Notes: generated from the sequence alone by a model not told the origin. Positions 17,286 through 25,623 are shown, numbered from the stretch's first letter. The stretch is 64,000 bases of DNA from Cutibacterium sp. (GCF_030525615.1 NZ_JAUNEJ010000001.1:496001-560000), one strand, 5' to 3'. A program made the numbers and translations.

Positions 17286-18844
17286 CGACGCACCATGCTG
17301 GTGCTTGCCATACCAGTGGGTGTCGTACCGTTGCTTGTCGTACCAGTGTTTGTCGTAGTGGGGCGGCCCATAGTGACGGCAGTCGACCACCCAGTGTCGA
17401 CATCGGTGATGGTTGCTGTGACCATACCGGTTTCGAAGATCGTGTAGAGCTCTTCAATGAGGTGACCGTTGTCGACCTCGTGGACGTCAACCTGGTCAGC
17501 GTCGAGCTGGGTGTCGCAGTGTTGCAGGGCCTCATCGAAGGGGAAGACGACCGTGGCGAAGGGAACGAGATCTCCTACTGGTTCACCATTAGTGTCAGTT
17601 CGGGAGAACTCCACGAAGCGGAAGACACCAATATTGTGACGGCAGCGGTAGGTTCGCGTGATAGTTGTTGTCCCCGAGAGCCGAGTGCTCTGGTCGGTGA
17701 GGACGTCAAAGCCGATGCCTTTTCCGGATTCGGTCTCACGAAACACCCCAAAACCACGGGAGAGACGGTCACGAATACCTAACGTGTCCGCGTCTGCGGC
17801 GATGGCCAGACCGATCGCGGTGGCAGACGTTGGGTTGGGAGAGCGGTGGACTCGTCGCCCGAAGAGTTCGCGTAGACGGCGGGGAACGATCGGCAGGGAG
17901 GTGGCGCCTCCGACCAGGTGGATACCGGCAACATCTGAGTCGGCGTTGTTGAGCAGCGAAGACAGCGGCTCCATGGTCTCGATGGTGCGATCAACCAGTG
18001 GCTGGCACACTTCAGCCACCTCGGAGACCGGAATGCGCAGGGTCGTCGAGTCGAGGTCCACCAGGAGGTTGCGCGACTGAGGACGCAGAGCCTCCTTGGC
18101 GACCCGGCATGACTCGACGAGTTCATCGCGATCAACAGACGTCTTGTCAAGATGACGGGCGGCCAGATCGGCCAGCACCTCGTCGAAATCGTCTCCGCCG
18201 AGATCATTGAGCCCAACCGAGTCGAGAACCTCAGGACTCTGGCTGGCCATGTTGACCAAGGACGCGTCGAAGGTGCCCCCGCCGAGGTCATAGATGATGA
18301 CCCGGGTGCGTTTGGAATTGAGATTGCGAGCCTGACGCAGGGCGAATTCCAGCCCTGCTGCGGAAGGCTCATTGACAAGGCCGAGTACCTCAATACCGGC
18401 CTGACGTGCAGCGTCCATCGTTACCAGACGTTGCCCGGTGTGAGCGTGAGCTGGGACGCCGAGGACAGCGCGGTGGGGGCCAGGGACGTCTGTGCACGAG
18501 ATGACGTGGCGTAAGAAGTCGGCCCACAGATCGACCAATGAGATTTCCATCTCCCCGATGTGTACCCGGGTTGACGGGCCAGCACCAGGGGCTGCCAAAA
18601 GCCGCTTCACCGAGCGCACACCGGGAGCCCCATCAGCCATTGCCCGGCGGGCCTCAAAGCCGTGAACGAGGGATCCATCGACGACTGCGGTCACGCTAGG
18701 AAGGTGGTCGTGTGAATCGCCTTCGGTGTCGAAGAAAGGCAGCAGGGGGTGGTTTCCGTTGTCAACAGCAGCCACTGCAGTGTAGGTGGTACCCAAGTCG
18801 ATTCCCAGATCCATGGTCGCAAGTCTATGGCTGGGTACCGACAC
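17282..18844 (-). CDS. Hsp70-family protein without lid domain
   Basis: 520 aa from the GTG at 18844 that abuts the PAC2 stop (TAGTG, with GGAGGAGAG upstream); the alternative ATG at 18814 starts MDLGIDLGTTYTAV. All nucleotide-binding motifs are present: DLGIDLGTTYTAV (12-24), LGLVNEPSAAGLEFA (154-168), IIYDLGGGTFDASLV (183-197) and IHLVGGATSLPIV (308-320). A short beta-rich region (about 365-495) follows and then a Thr/Ser-rich tail, with no helical lid, so it is not DnaK. Clients are unknown. The coupling to PAC2 and FUSC genes suggests a shared job. Confidence 0.88.
   Translation of the reverse strand: MSVPSHRLATMDLGIDLGTTYTAVAAVDNGNHPLLPFFDTEGDSHDHLPSVTAVVDGSLVHGFEARRAMADGAPGVRSVKRLLAAPGAGPSTRVHIGEMEISLVDLWADFLRHVISCTDVPGPHRAVLGVPAHAHTGQRLVTMDAARQAGIEVLGLVNEPSAAGLEFALRQARNLNSKRTRVIIYDLGGGTFDASLVNMASQSPEVLDSVGLNDLGGDDFDEVLADLAARHLDKTSVDRDELVESCRVAKEALRPQSRNLLVDLDSTTLRIPVSEVAEVCQPLVDRTIETMEPLSSLLNNADSDVAGIHLVGGATSLPIVPRRLRELFGRRVHRSPNPTSATAIGLAIAADADTLGIRDRLSRGFGVFRETESGKGIGFDVLTDQSTRLSGTTTITRTYRCRHNIGVFRFVEFSRTDTNGEPVGDLVPFATVVFPFDEALQHCDTQLDADQVDVHEVDNGHLIEELYTIFETGMVTATITDVDTGWSTAVTMGRPTTTNTGTTSNGTTPTGMASTSMVRR
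17311..17355. repeat. degenerate 15-bp tandem repeat in the Hsp70 C-terminal tail
   Basis: Three copies in a row (17311-17325, 17326-17340, 17341-17355) of a unit close to TACCAGTGTTTGTCG. On the minus strand they encode the Thr/Ser/Gly-rich tail of the Hsp70 protein. Unit length is a multiple of three, so copy-number change would lengthen or shorten the tail without a frameshift. Confidence 0.7.
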
Positions 18845-19863
18845 TATTCGTCTGGCTCTCCTCCGCGACGGGGACGGTAGTCGCTCGTATCGTCGTCAGA
18901 GTCACCGTCGTTACCATGTCGCGGGCCAGACGGATTGCTATCGGGGCCGGAATCGTCCTTGTGGTCGTCCATGTCGTCGATGGAGCGCAGGTAATCCTCG
19001 ATTTCGGCACCGATGTCGTCAGCGTCAGGAATGGTGACCTCAGTGGTCCCGAGTTCGCGCTGGGCGATCCGCGAGTCGTACTGTTCCTCGAGTGCTCGAA
19101 GCATGGCCTTGAGTTCCTCGGACTTGTCGACTTGGGCGTCGATCTCGGCGCGGACAGTCTTGGCGGCCATCGCCAGAACATTGATGGGTAGTGCCAGACC
19201 AGTTGCGCCACGCAGAGCCTCAACCAGGGCCCGGGATGATTCCGGGTAGTCGAGGTCAGCCAAGTAGTGGGGCACATGGGATGCCAGACCGATGACGGCG
19301 TGGTTGGTGTCACCCAACTGTTGCCCCAAGACAACCGGGAAGGACGCTGGCATCTGAATGCGGCCGAACGGCGAGGTAGATCCCAGAATGAGTTCAGGAC
19401 GTGACGCCCATCGGGTGACCATGGCGGGCCGAGTATGAGGGGTCGGAACCGGAATCGAATCAGTGATGACCGTCAGACGGATACCTATGGAGTCCACGAG
19501 GTTCGTCAACGACGACACCAAGGACTCCCAACCTAGAGCCGGTTCAGGTCCGTCGAGGAGCAGGAAGGCTTGTCCGAGTTGATCTGTGACCTCGTGAAGG
19601 ACCAGACGAGGACGTTCATAACCCTCGAAATGGTCCGTATCAAAGATGATGGGCTGACGGGAATCGCGATGATCTAGCAGGAAGTCAATATCGAATTCAC
19701 CAAGCTCGTGGTGGGGGAGCTGTGAGAAGATCGCGTCGCGTACCCGTGCTTGTACCCGTCCGGTGTCACCGAAAGACTGTACCAGGGTGATGAGGGCGGA
19801 CACCTCCTGATCGGGACCCACGATTCCGGGATGCCAGCTGAAGCGCTCGTTCTGCTGATCCAT
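18844..19863 (-). CDS. PAC2-family protein
   Basis: 339 aa. The ATG at 19863 is chosen because GGAGGA lies 5 nt upstream. The core fits the PAC2 (proteasome-assembly-chaperone-like) fold: QSFGDTGRVQARVRDAIF, LLDGPEPALGWESLVSSL, PVVLGQQLGDTNHAVIGLA, SHVPHYLADLDYPESSRAL. Actinobacterial PAC2 proteins have no settled function. The last 60 residues are highly acidic and disordered (DDMDDHKDDSGPDSNP). First gene of the coupled run PAC2 > Hsp70 > FUSC > yigZ, divergent from the cyclophilin gene. Confidence 0.85.
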   Translation of the reverse strand: MDQQNERFSWHPGIVGPDQEVSALITLVQSFGDTGRVQARVRDAIFSQLPHHELGEFDIDFLLDHRDSRQPIIFDTDHFEGYERPRLVLHEVTDQLGQAFLLLDGPEPALGWESLVSSLTNLVDSIGIRLTVITDSIPVPTPHTRPAMVTRWASRPELILGSTSPFGRIQMPASFPVVLGQQLGDTNHAVIGLASHVPHYLADLDYPESSRALVEALRGATGLALPINVLAMAAKTVRAEIDAQVDKSEELKAMLRALEEQYDSRIAQRELGTTEVTIPDADDIGAEIEDYLRSIDDMDDHKDDSGPDSNPSGPRHGNDGDSDDDTSDYRPRRGGEPDE

Positions 19864-19979
19864 GGGCGTCCTCCTTTCCGAGCAATCCCAAGTTGGTATA
19901 ACTCTGTGAGTCCTCACTCTATTCCGTCTCAAGGGTGGGTAGCCTGACCGCGTTGCCAACCGACAGAAGGACGGACTAC

Positions 19980-20789
19980 ATGAGGATGACGCGCCGGGCC
20001 GCCAGCGCTGCCGCCGTCGCGGGCTTGTCCCTGCTTGCAGCATGTTCACAAACCGGCGGAGAAGTGCCCGGGGTCAGCGATTCCGCCGATCGTTGGTGGA
20101 CGGCTTCTCCCTCAGCGGCGAGCCAACCTGCCAGCGCCCTGGAAGTCAAGCCCTCAGACAACAAGGCTGCGGAAAACAAGCAGGCTTCCGGTCCTGTTTC
20201 GACGACGGCTGCCACACCGACCCCAGCGGCAGCCAGTGGCCCGTGTGGTTACGCCGTGACCGGCAAAGCAGCTCGCCCGGTTGACATGCCTCGATCCGAT
20301 CAGATCGAGAGAACAGGATCGACAACCGTGACGTTGACGATCAATGATGCGCCGGTGGTGCTGACAGTAGATCGCGCCCCCGCCCCATGTGCCGCGAACT
20401 CCTTCGTGTCTCTGGCTGAGCAAGGGTTTTACAACGACACCTCGTGTCACAAGCTGTCGACCGGAGCCACGAAGTACCTGCAGTGCGGCGATCCCTCCGG
20501 TACCGGTAACGGTGGTCCTGGTTACTCCTATCCGGTTGATAAGGGGGCCAAGACCGGAGGATCAATCGGCGCGGGAACTCTAGTTTTGGTGGCAGATTCC
20601 CACCACCGTCTCGGATCGCAATTCGCCTTGGTCTACGGGGATTCCACACTGCCGGATTCCTTCCTCGTCATCGGCAGTATTGATCGCGAGGGCGTCGACA
20701 GTATCTCTGACATCGCTGATGAGGGGGTCGCTGGAGACGGGAGTTCTCCCAAAGTCGATACCCGTATCGGTTCGGTGGTGATGGGCTGA
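19980..20789 (+). CDS. cyclophilin-type peptidyl-prolyl isomerase, lipoprotein
   Basis: 269 aa. A signal peptide ends in the lipobox LAAC (Cys22), so it is exported and lipid-anchored. A low-complexity linker rich in A, P, T and S (about residues 40-95) leads to a cyclophilin domain: APCAANSFVSLAEQGFYNDT, SCHKLSTGATKYLQCGDPSG, FALVYGD. The usual active-site arginine of cyclophilins (FHR.I) is replaced here (CHKLS), so isomerase activity may be weak. AGAAGGA precedes the ATG by 8 nt. It converges with the hydrolase gene, 3 bp apart. Confidence 0.87.
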   Translation: MRMTRRAASAAAVAGLSLLAACSQTGGEVPGVSDSADRWWTASPSAASQPASALEVKPSDNKAAENKQASGPVSTTAATPTPAAASGPCGYAVTGKAARPVDMPRSDQIERTGSTTVTLTINDAPVVLTVDRAPAPCAANSFVSLAEQGFYNDTSCHKLSTGATKYLQCGDPSGTGNGGPGYSYPVDKGAKTGGSIGAGTLVLVADSHHRLGSQFALVYGDSTLPDSFLVIGSIDREGVDSISDIADEGVAGDGSSPKVDTRIGSVVMG

Positions 20790-20792
20790 GTC

Positions 20793-21611
20793 TCAGCAGA
20801 AAGCTGAGCCTTTCCGGTGGCGCGATAGAAAAGCAGCCAGGACCTGTACGAAAACTCCGGGTTGGTCCGAATGCACCCAATGACCAGAGTTTTTTACTCG
20901 AATCCGGTTCACCTGGGGAAAGAACTCATGCATGGCCTGGGAATGATCTGGGCCAACGTAAGCAGAATCCTCGGCAGTTATCCACAACACCGGTCCATCC
21001 CAGGTTGCGTTGACTGGCGGCCAGGAGCCAATGTCAGACAGCCCGTTTCCCAACAGGTCAAGGTTCATTTGCCAGTACCAGTGATCGTTCTCACCGGTCT
21101 CATGGCGTAAGTTCTGCAACAGAAACTGGCGGATCGTCGGGGAAGGAACCTCGTCGGACATCTGTTCTTCAGCCTGTTTGCGGGTGGTCAGACCGCTCAG
21201 ATCTACCGACTTCATGGCGTGGACAAGGGGGGCCAACCGGGTGAGAGGAGAACTTACCGGCGCCATGTCGACAACAGTGAGGCTGTGAGCCAGGCTCGGA
21301 TAGTCCAACACTGTTCGCATGACGACCTTGCCACCCATCGAATGACCTAGCAGATGTACCGGGCGATCCCCGCTGGTCGTCGTCACCGTCTCAGCGAGGG
21401 ATTCGGCCATAGCGGGATATGACAATTCCTGGGTCCACGGCGAACGGCCATGGTTGGGCAGGTCGACCAGGATGCACCGGTAGGCGTCAGGATCGGTGGC
21501 GAGGAGATCTTTAGCTACTCGGGTGAAGTTCTTTCCCTGCCCGAAAACCCCGTGGCACCAGTAGACGTCCTGTTCGCCGTTACCAAGGATGGTCAGGTGA
21601 AGCTCATTCAT
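20793..21611 (-). CDS. alpha/beta hydrolase
   Basis: 272 aa from the ATG at 21611, with GGAGGT 8 nt upstream. The fold is clear: oxyanion loop CHGVFGQGKNF, nucleophile elbow LLGHSMGGKVV (Ser), acid region PVLWITAEDSAYV, and histidine in NSGHWVHSDQPG. It resembles the YbfF/EPHD11 group of esterases. Substrate unknown. The start overlaps the stop of the small Cys/His gene (ATGA), so the two are translationally coupled. Confidence 0.88.
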   Translation of the reverse strand: MNELHLTILGNGEQDVYWCHGVFGQGKNFTRVAKDLLATDPDAYRCILVDLPNHGRSPWTQELSYPAMAESLAETVTTTSGDRPVHLLGHSMGGKVVMRTVLDYPSLAHSLTVVDMAPVSSPLTRLAPLVHAMKSVDLSGLTTRKQAEEQMSDEVPSPTIRQFLLQNLRHETGENDHWYWQMNLDLLGNGLSDIGSWPPVNATWDGPVLWITAEDSAYVGPDHSQAMHEFFPQVNRIRVKNSGHWVHSDQPGVFVQVLAAFLSRHRKGSAFC

Positions 21612-21898
21612 GGACGCGACCTCCAACACCCGGTATGCCAGTGACGACGTTCCTCGACCGGAGACATAGAGAACATCGACGGTTCGTGCGGCCAGGCAAC
21701 GACATGTGGGGTCCCCGGCTGGATGGGATGGAGACACCCAGGACACGTGTAAACCTTAAGAGCACGGTCGGCAGGCACCATGCGTACCACGTGTTGACCG
21801 TCCCTCTTGTGTTCAGAATGTGGATGACTGGCCGCATTGAGGGGTCGAGGCCGACGCTGCCACTTGCGTGAACCATGATGACGACCCATATGGTCCAT
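21608..21898 (-). CDS. small Cys/His-rich putative zinc-binding protein
   Basis: 96 aa. A basic N-terminal half with many His and Arg ([19 protein letters not shown]) precedes a compact motif [18 protein letters not shown] and RRHWHTGCW. The four Cys/His positions (CPGC ... HWHTGC) look like one zinc site. I recall similar small proteins beside nucS in other actinobacteria but cannot name a function. The gene is divergent from nucS with about 90 bp between starts, and overlaps the hydrolase start (ATGA). Confidence 0.7.
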   Translation of the reverse strand: MDHMGRHHGSRKWQRRPRPLNAASHPHSEHKRDGQHVVRMVPADRALKVYTCPGCLHPIQPGTPHVVAWPHEPSMFSMSPVEERRHWHTGCWRSRP

Positions 21899-21988
21899 TG
21901 TGCCGCACCTGGGGTCGGCGGCGACGATGGTGACAACAACTATGAGGCTTTAGAGGTTCGAGATAGCGGTGCAGTAGAGTCCGACATT

Positions 21989-22696
21989 GTGCGCCTTGTC
22001 ATTGCCCCATGCCAGGTCGACTACACCGGCCGTCTCACCGCTCATCTGCCGTGGGCGAAACGGCTCATCGTCGTCAAGTCAGACAATTCGGTAAGTGTCC
22101 ATGCCGACGATCGGGCATACAAACCGCTGAACTGGATGAGTTCCCCGTGTACCTTGACTATCCGTCCTTGCCGATCTGACGAGCCTGCTGTTGGTGTTGA
22201 CGCCGACATCGAGGAGGTTTGGGAGGTTGACGCTCCTACCGGAGACCACCTGCAAATCTTGCTGGGTACGAAGATTCTTGACGTGACTGAAGAGCTGGGG
22301 GTTGATCCTGGCTTGCAGAAGGATGGAGTGGAGGCCCATCTTCAGCAGCTACTTGCCGAGAATCCGGACACCTTCGGAGAAGGCTGGTCCTTGGTTCGAC
22401 GCGAGTACATGACCCCTATTGGTCCAGTGGACTTGTTATGTCGTGACGCCGAAGGTGTGTACGTGGCCGTCGAGGTCAAAAGGCGCGGCGAGATCGACGG
22501 GGTAGAGCAGCTCACCCGCTATCTCGACCTGATGAACCGTGACCACCTGCTGGGTGATCGGGTGAGGGGAGTATTCGCGGCTCAGAAGATCAAGCCGCAG
22601 GCGCGCACTCTGGCCGCCGATCGCGGAATCGAGTGCGTCACCGTAGACTATGACGCCCTACGTGGCATGGACCACCCGGAAGACCGGTTGTTCTGA
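21989..22696 (+). CDS. nucS: mismatch-specific endonuclease NucS (EndoMS)
   Basis: 235 aa. The GTG at 21989 matches the family N-terminus ([20 protein letters not shown]); the frame is open upstream but without homology. An N-terminal DNA-binding domain ([15 protein letters not shown]) is followed by the RecB-like nuclease: [20 protein letters not shown] followed by [11 protein letters not shown], with the catalytic D, E and K. NucS carries out non-canonical mismatch repair in actinobacteria lacking MutS/MutL and needs the beta clamp; a clamp-binding tail is likely at the C-terminus (HPEDRLF). Confidence 0.95.
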   Translation: MRLVIAPCQVDYTGRLTAHLPWAKRLIVVKSDNSVSVHADDRAYKPLNWMSSPCTLTIRPCRSDEPAVGVDADIEEVWEVDAPTGDHLQILLGTKILDVTEELGVDPGLQKDGVEAHLQQLLAENPDTFGEGWSLVRREYMTPIGPVDLLCRDAEGVYVAVEVKRRGEIDGVEQLTRYLDLMNRDHLLGDRVRGVFAAQKIKPQARTLAADRGIECVTVDYDALRGMDHPEDRLF

Positions 22697-22729
22697 GTTC
22701 AGGTCATTGCCGGTTTCAGCTGAAAGGTG

Positions 22730-22757
22730 TGGTCCTCGATCAGATGGCCGAGGACCA
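22730..22757. terminator. hairpin between convergent nucS and the coiled-coil gene
   Basis: A 9-bp perfect stem (TGGTCCTCG and its complement) with a 10-nt loop lies 34 bp after the nucS stop and 24 bp before the end of the convergent gene. No T tract. Confidence 0.45.
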
Positions 22758-22780
22758 TCGACACTCCGGGAACGTACCTC

Positions 22781-24124
22781 TCAGCTTTGGGACTTGACGT
22801 CGAGAATCTGGGTCCTTTCATCATCGGACTCAGTGTTATCTGATTCCGTGTCATCAGAACCAGGCTGTTGAGCAGCGGTAGCCCCATTGTGTCTCTCGCC
22901 GTTCTTGGCCCCGTCATCGCGAACTGCTGGAAGCACCTGAGTGGCCTGATCGTTGACGGTCGGGGGATTGGTGTTGGTCTTGTGAGCCGGATTGATGATG
23001 ACGGTAGCGCTCTCGGTGCCATCAGATTCCGATTGCTCAGCGAATGGATCAGTATCTGGATAATCGTTTTCGGCTTCAGCTGCCAGTGCCTTGAGGTTGC
23101 TGAGCTGGGCGATGACGGTCTTCTTGCGCTGAAGTAGAGCAGCGGTCTCGCGTTCCAACTGCTCCTTGCGCCAGGCGTATTGCTCTTCCAGGCGTTCCTT
23201 CATCATGGCTGCCTGACGGTGAGCCGTGGCAATGCGGTTCTCCGCGTCGCGGGCGGCCTGGTTGCGAGTGGACTCAGCCTCCTCGAGTGCGCTTTGACGG
23301 ATGGAGTCTGCCTCTTCGGTGCTCTTGGCCACGGCTTCGCTGCTGGCTTCCTGATGCGCCTTGGCCTGTTTGAGCAGCTCATTGATCTTGGCCATGGCCT
23401 GGTCGTGGCTGGTGTGAGCCTCTGCGGTAATGGCTGCGGTCTCCTCCCGGGCCTTCTGGGTAATCTCGGCAGCCTCATGGCGGGCGGACTGAGTGATTTC
23501 AGCAGCCTCGGACTGGGCTTTCTCAATCATCTGCGCAACCTGGGCGCGGGCGTTTTGGTCAATGACCGACGCCTTGGTACGGGCCTCGGTAACGATGGCC
23601 TCGGCATGGGTCCCGGCCTGTTCGACGATGGTTCGGGCTTGTAGCCGCGCCTGCTCGACGGCGGCTCGGGAATCCTTGGCAGCCTGGTCACGCAGCTCAC
23701 GTTGATTAGCCAGCCCGGCAACGCGAATGTCGTCGGCCTCGGTCTGGGCAGCAGCACGCATATCAGCAGCGACCCGGCGGCCCTCCTCCTTGATTCGCTC
23801 GGCTTCGTTGCCGGCGTTGGCGACGATCTCCTTGGCCTGTGCTTCGGCAGCGGTGAGGATTTCGGTGGCGTGAACGCCCAGACGCTTGAAGTCGCTCTGA
23901 GTGGCTTCAGCCTGGGCCTGAGAGACTTGCCCGCGTAGGTGCCGGGTGAGTTGTTTGAGAGTTGAAACCTGTTGTTCGATCTCCCGGACATAGTTGTCGA
24001 CGCTGGTGCGGTCGTAACCCCACATCGCATGGGTGAAACTTCCGGCCGCGCTGGCGGTGTCATCGAAGAGGTTGAGTCCGGTGTCCTCGTCGAACTGGCC
24101 GTCAGAAACGTCTTTTGTGCTCAC
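22781..24124 (-). CDS. DivIVA-like coiled-coil protein, Scy/FilP family position
   Basis: 447 aa from a GTG with GGAAGGGGA upstream. Near the N-terminus, GYDRTSVDNYVREIEQQVST is the DivIVA-type motif. Residues about 65-350 are an almost uninterrupted coiled coil rich in A, E, Q and R with an 11/51-like pattern (AEITQSARHEAAEITQKARE). The last 90 residues are acidic and disordered. In Streptomyces the cytoskeletal proteins Scy and FilP lie next to the methylmalonyl-CoA epimerase gene as this gene does, with nucS not far away. A scaffold for polar growth or division is inferred. Confidence 0.82.
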   Translation of the reverse strand: MSTKDVSDGQFDEDTGLNLFDDTASAAGSFTHAMWGYDRTSVDNYVREIEQQVSTLKQLTRHLRGQVSQAQAEATQSDFKRLGVHATEILTAAEAQAKEIVANAGNEAERIKEEGRRVAADMRAAAQTEADDIRVAGLANQRELRDQAAKDSRAAVEQARLQARTIVEQAGTHAEAIVTEARTKASVIDQNARAQVAQMIEKAQSEAAEITQSARHEAAEITQKAREETAAITAEAHTSHDQAMAKINELLKQAKAHQEASSEAVAKSTEEADSIRQSALEEAESTRNQAARDAENRIATAHRQAAMMKERLEEQYAWRKEQLERETAALLQRKKTVIAQLSNLKALAAEAENDYPDTDPFAEQSESDGTESATVIINPAHKTNTNPPTVNDQATQVLPAVRDDGAKNGERHNGATAAQQPGSDDTESDNTESDDERTQILDVKSQS

Positions 24125-24207
24125 CGATGGTCCCCTTCCATTAGGCGACTTCAACGGTACCAATTCGATCCGGATGACAACGGTGCAACTCACCGTGACG
24201 AGACGAA

Positions 24208-24230
24208 CCCCGGGGATATTGTCCCCGGGG
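24208..24230. terminator. GC-rich hairpin after the epimerase gene
   Basis: A 9-bp perfect stem (CCCCGGGGA, with its complement at 24222-24230) and a 5-nt loop lie 28 bp past the stop of the epimerase gene on the minus strand and before the coiled-coil gene. It suggests separate or attenuated transcription of the two. Confidence 0.6.
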
Positions 24231-24257
24231 CTCGATTCTCACTGTGACGGCGTGGCG

Positions 24258-24716
24258 TCAGTCCTTGTAGGGCATACCACCGGCCGGAGGCTCGGTGACC
24301 TCGATGAGTAGGCCGCCGGTGTGCTTCGGGTGAAGGAAGATGACACGGGATCCAGCGGTTCCGGTCGAAGGCTCACCGATGAACACAGCGCCGCGCTCCT
24401 TGAGGGTGGCGATGGTCTTGTCCAGGTCGTAGGTGCGGTAGCACACCTGCTGGATCATGTTCTTGTTCTTGGAAATGTACTTTCCGATGGTGCTGTCCTC
24501 GCTAAGAGGAGCAAGCAGCTGGACGACGGTGCTCTCCTCGCCGCGCTTGCCGGTGGCGAGCATGGCCTCCTCGACACCATGGCCTTCGTTCTTCTCGCGA
24601 AGAAGGACGTGGAAGCCGAGGACGTCGCAGTGGTACTTGATGGCCTCGTCCATGTCCTTGACGGCGAAACCAACGTGGTCGACACACGCAAAGGGATCGT
24701 TGTTGAAGTTCTCCAT
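24258..24716 (-). CDS. mce: methylmalonyl-CoA epimerase (VOC fold), variant metal site
   Basis: 152 aa, length as in P. shermanii epimerase. The enzyme interconverts (R)- and (S)-methylmalonyl-CoA in the Wood-Werkman cycle that makes propionate. VDHVGFAVKDMDEA gives metal ligand H14, TVVQLLAPL gives Q66, and GGLLIEVTEPP gives E139; GVEEAML holds the catalytic Glu. The fourth ligand, a His in LHHMAWRV of the P. shermanii enzyme, is replaced: the segment reads IQQVCYRTYDL (Q90). It is otherwise well conserved. Alone between a hairpin and a divergent small gene. Confidence 0.85.
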   Translation of the reverse strand: MENFNNDPFACVDHVGFAVKDMDEAIKYHCDVLGFHVLLREKNEGHGVEEAMLATGKRGEESTVVQLLAPLSEDSTIGKYISKNKNMIQQVCYRTYDLDKTIATLKERGAVFIGEPSTGTAGSRVIFLHPKHTGGLLIEVTEPPAGGMPYKD

Positions 24717-24940
24717 ATCTCGATTGTTGCACTGCCGGACAATGTTTGGTTAGCCGGGGTGAGAATCGGACACAAGTATCTTTGGCACCGTATGCGGTTG
24801 TGGTGCTGTCCATGCAGCGGTCCTGGTGATGTCAGTCCTGTTCGGCGTTGCGAGTGGTGCAGAGCAGATCATTCGGGAGACAATAGTTTCGCAGTGCCCC
24901 TGTTCTCTTCCCCGGGCCACGTGCCGAGCAAGGAGCCTTA

Positions 24941-25093
24941 GTGAAGAAGACCATCCACATGATAATCGTTGTATTCCTCGTCGTGTTCTGTCTGTACTAC
25001 GTCTTCACGGATCCAGACGGCACGGCCCGAGTCATTCATGGCTTCTTCAGCGGCCTGTTTGGATTCATCAGGGCGCTGGGCGGGCAGTCCTAA
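24941..25093 (+). CDS. 50-aa single-helix membrane peptide
   Basis: A GTG at 24941 with AAGGAG 5 nt upstream opens a 50-residue frame: MKKTIHMIIVVFLVVFCLYY, then a short polar stretch and a second hydrophobic, glycine-rich segment (FFSGLFGFIRALGG). The positively charged start puts the N-terminus inside. It ends 2 bp before the TTG of the PH-domain gene, so they are probably co-transcribed. Not recognised; the strong ribosome site and spacing support a real gene. Confidence 0.6.
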   Translation: MKKTIHMIIVVFLVVFCLYYVFTDPDGTARVIHGFFSGLFGFIRALGGQS

Positions 25094-25095
25094 TC

Positions 25096-25623
25096 TTGCG
25101 CGACGTCATCCGGCGTTTCATCGACCCCGACGTTGACCGTCACTTATTGGTCAGCGAGGGGGAATACGTCATCGACGAGGTTCCCAAGCACTGGATCGTC
25201 TTGGTGGCACCGACTTTCGCCATGGCGTTGGCTGCTCTGCTGTTCATCTCGATGGTTTTTGCGCAGCGGTGGTGGGGCATACCTTTCGTGATGGGACTCG
25301 CGTTGGCAACGTGGGGAGCGTTGCGCTTTCACCTGGACCATATGGACCGTTTCGTCATCACCAATATGCGCGTGTTCCGTGTGCATGGCATTTTCGACCA
25401 GCACCTGGCGACGATGCCCATGACCCGTATTCTTGATATCTCCGTTGAGCAGCCCTTCCTTGGCCGTTTGCTCGGTTATGGCCATTTCGTCTTCGAGTCT
25501 GCGGCCCAGGATCAGGGGCTGCGTGAGATTGACTACGTTGGTCACCCCGAACAGCGCGACCTGACGATTCAACGCGTCATTCAGATGGCCGGGCTGCGGA
25601 CCAACCTGGCTCACCCCAAGTGA
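25096..25623 (+). CDS. PH-domain (bPH2/YdbS-like) membrane protein
   Basis: 175 aa if it starts at TTG 25096, 2 bp after the previous stop; no ATG or GTG is better placed. Two hydrophobic helices (residues about 35-80: WIVLVAPTFAMALAALLFI, then GIPFVMGLALATWGAL) precede a bacterial PH-like domain with FVITNMRVFRVHGIFDQHL, TRILDISVEQPFLGRLLGYG and HFVFESAAQDQGL. The 'TN.R' and 'PFLGRLLGYG' segments are typical. Role unknown; coupling with the 50-aa peptide suggests a membrane pair. Confidence 0.82.
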   Translation: MRDVIRRFIDPDVDRHLLVSEGEYVIDEVPKHWIVLVAPTFAMALAALLFISMVFAQRWWGIPFVMGLALATWGALRFHLDHMDRFVITNMRVFRVHGIFDQHLATMPMTRILDISVEQPFLGRLLGYGHFVFESAAQDQGLREIDYVGHPEQRDLTIQRVIQMAGLRTNLAHPK

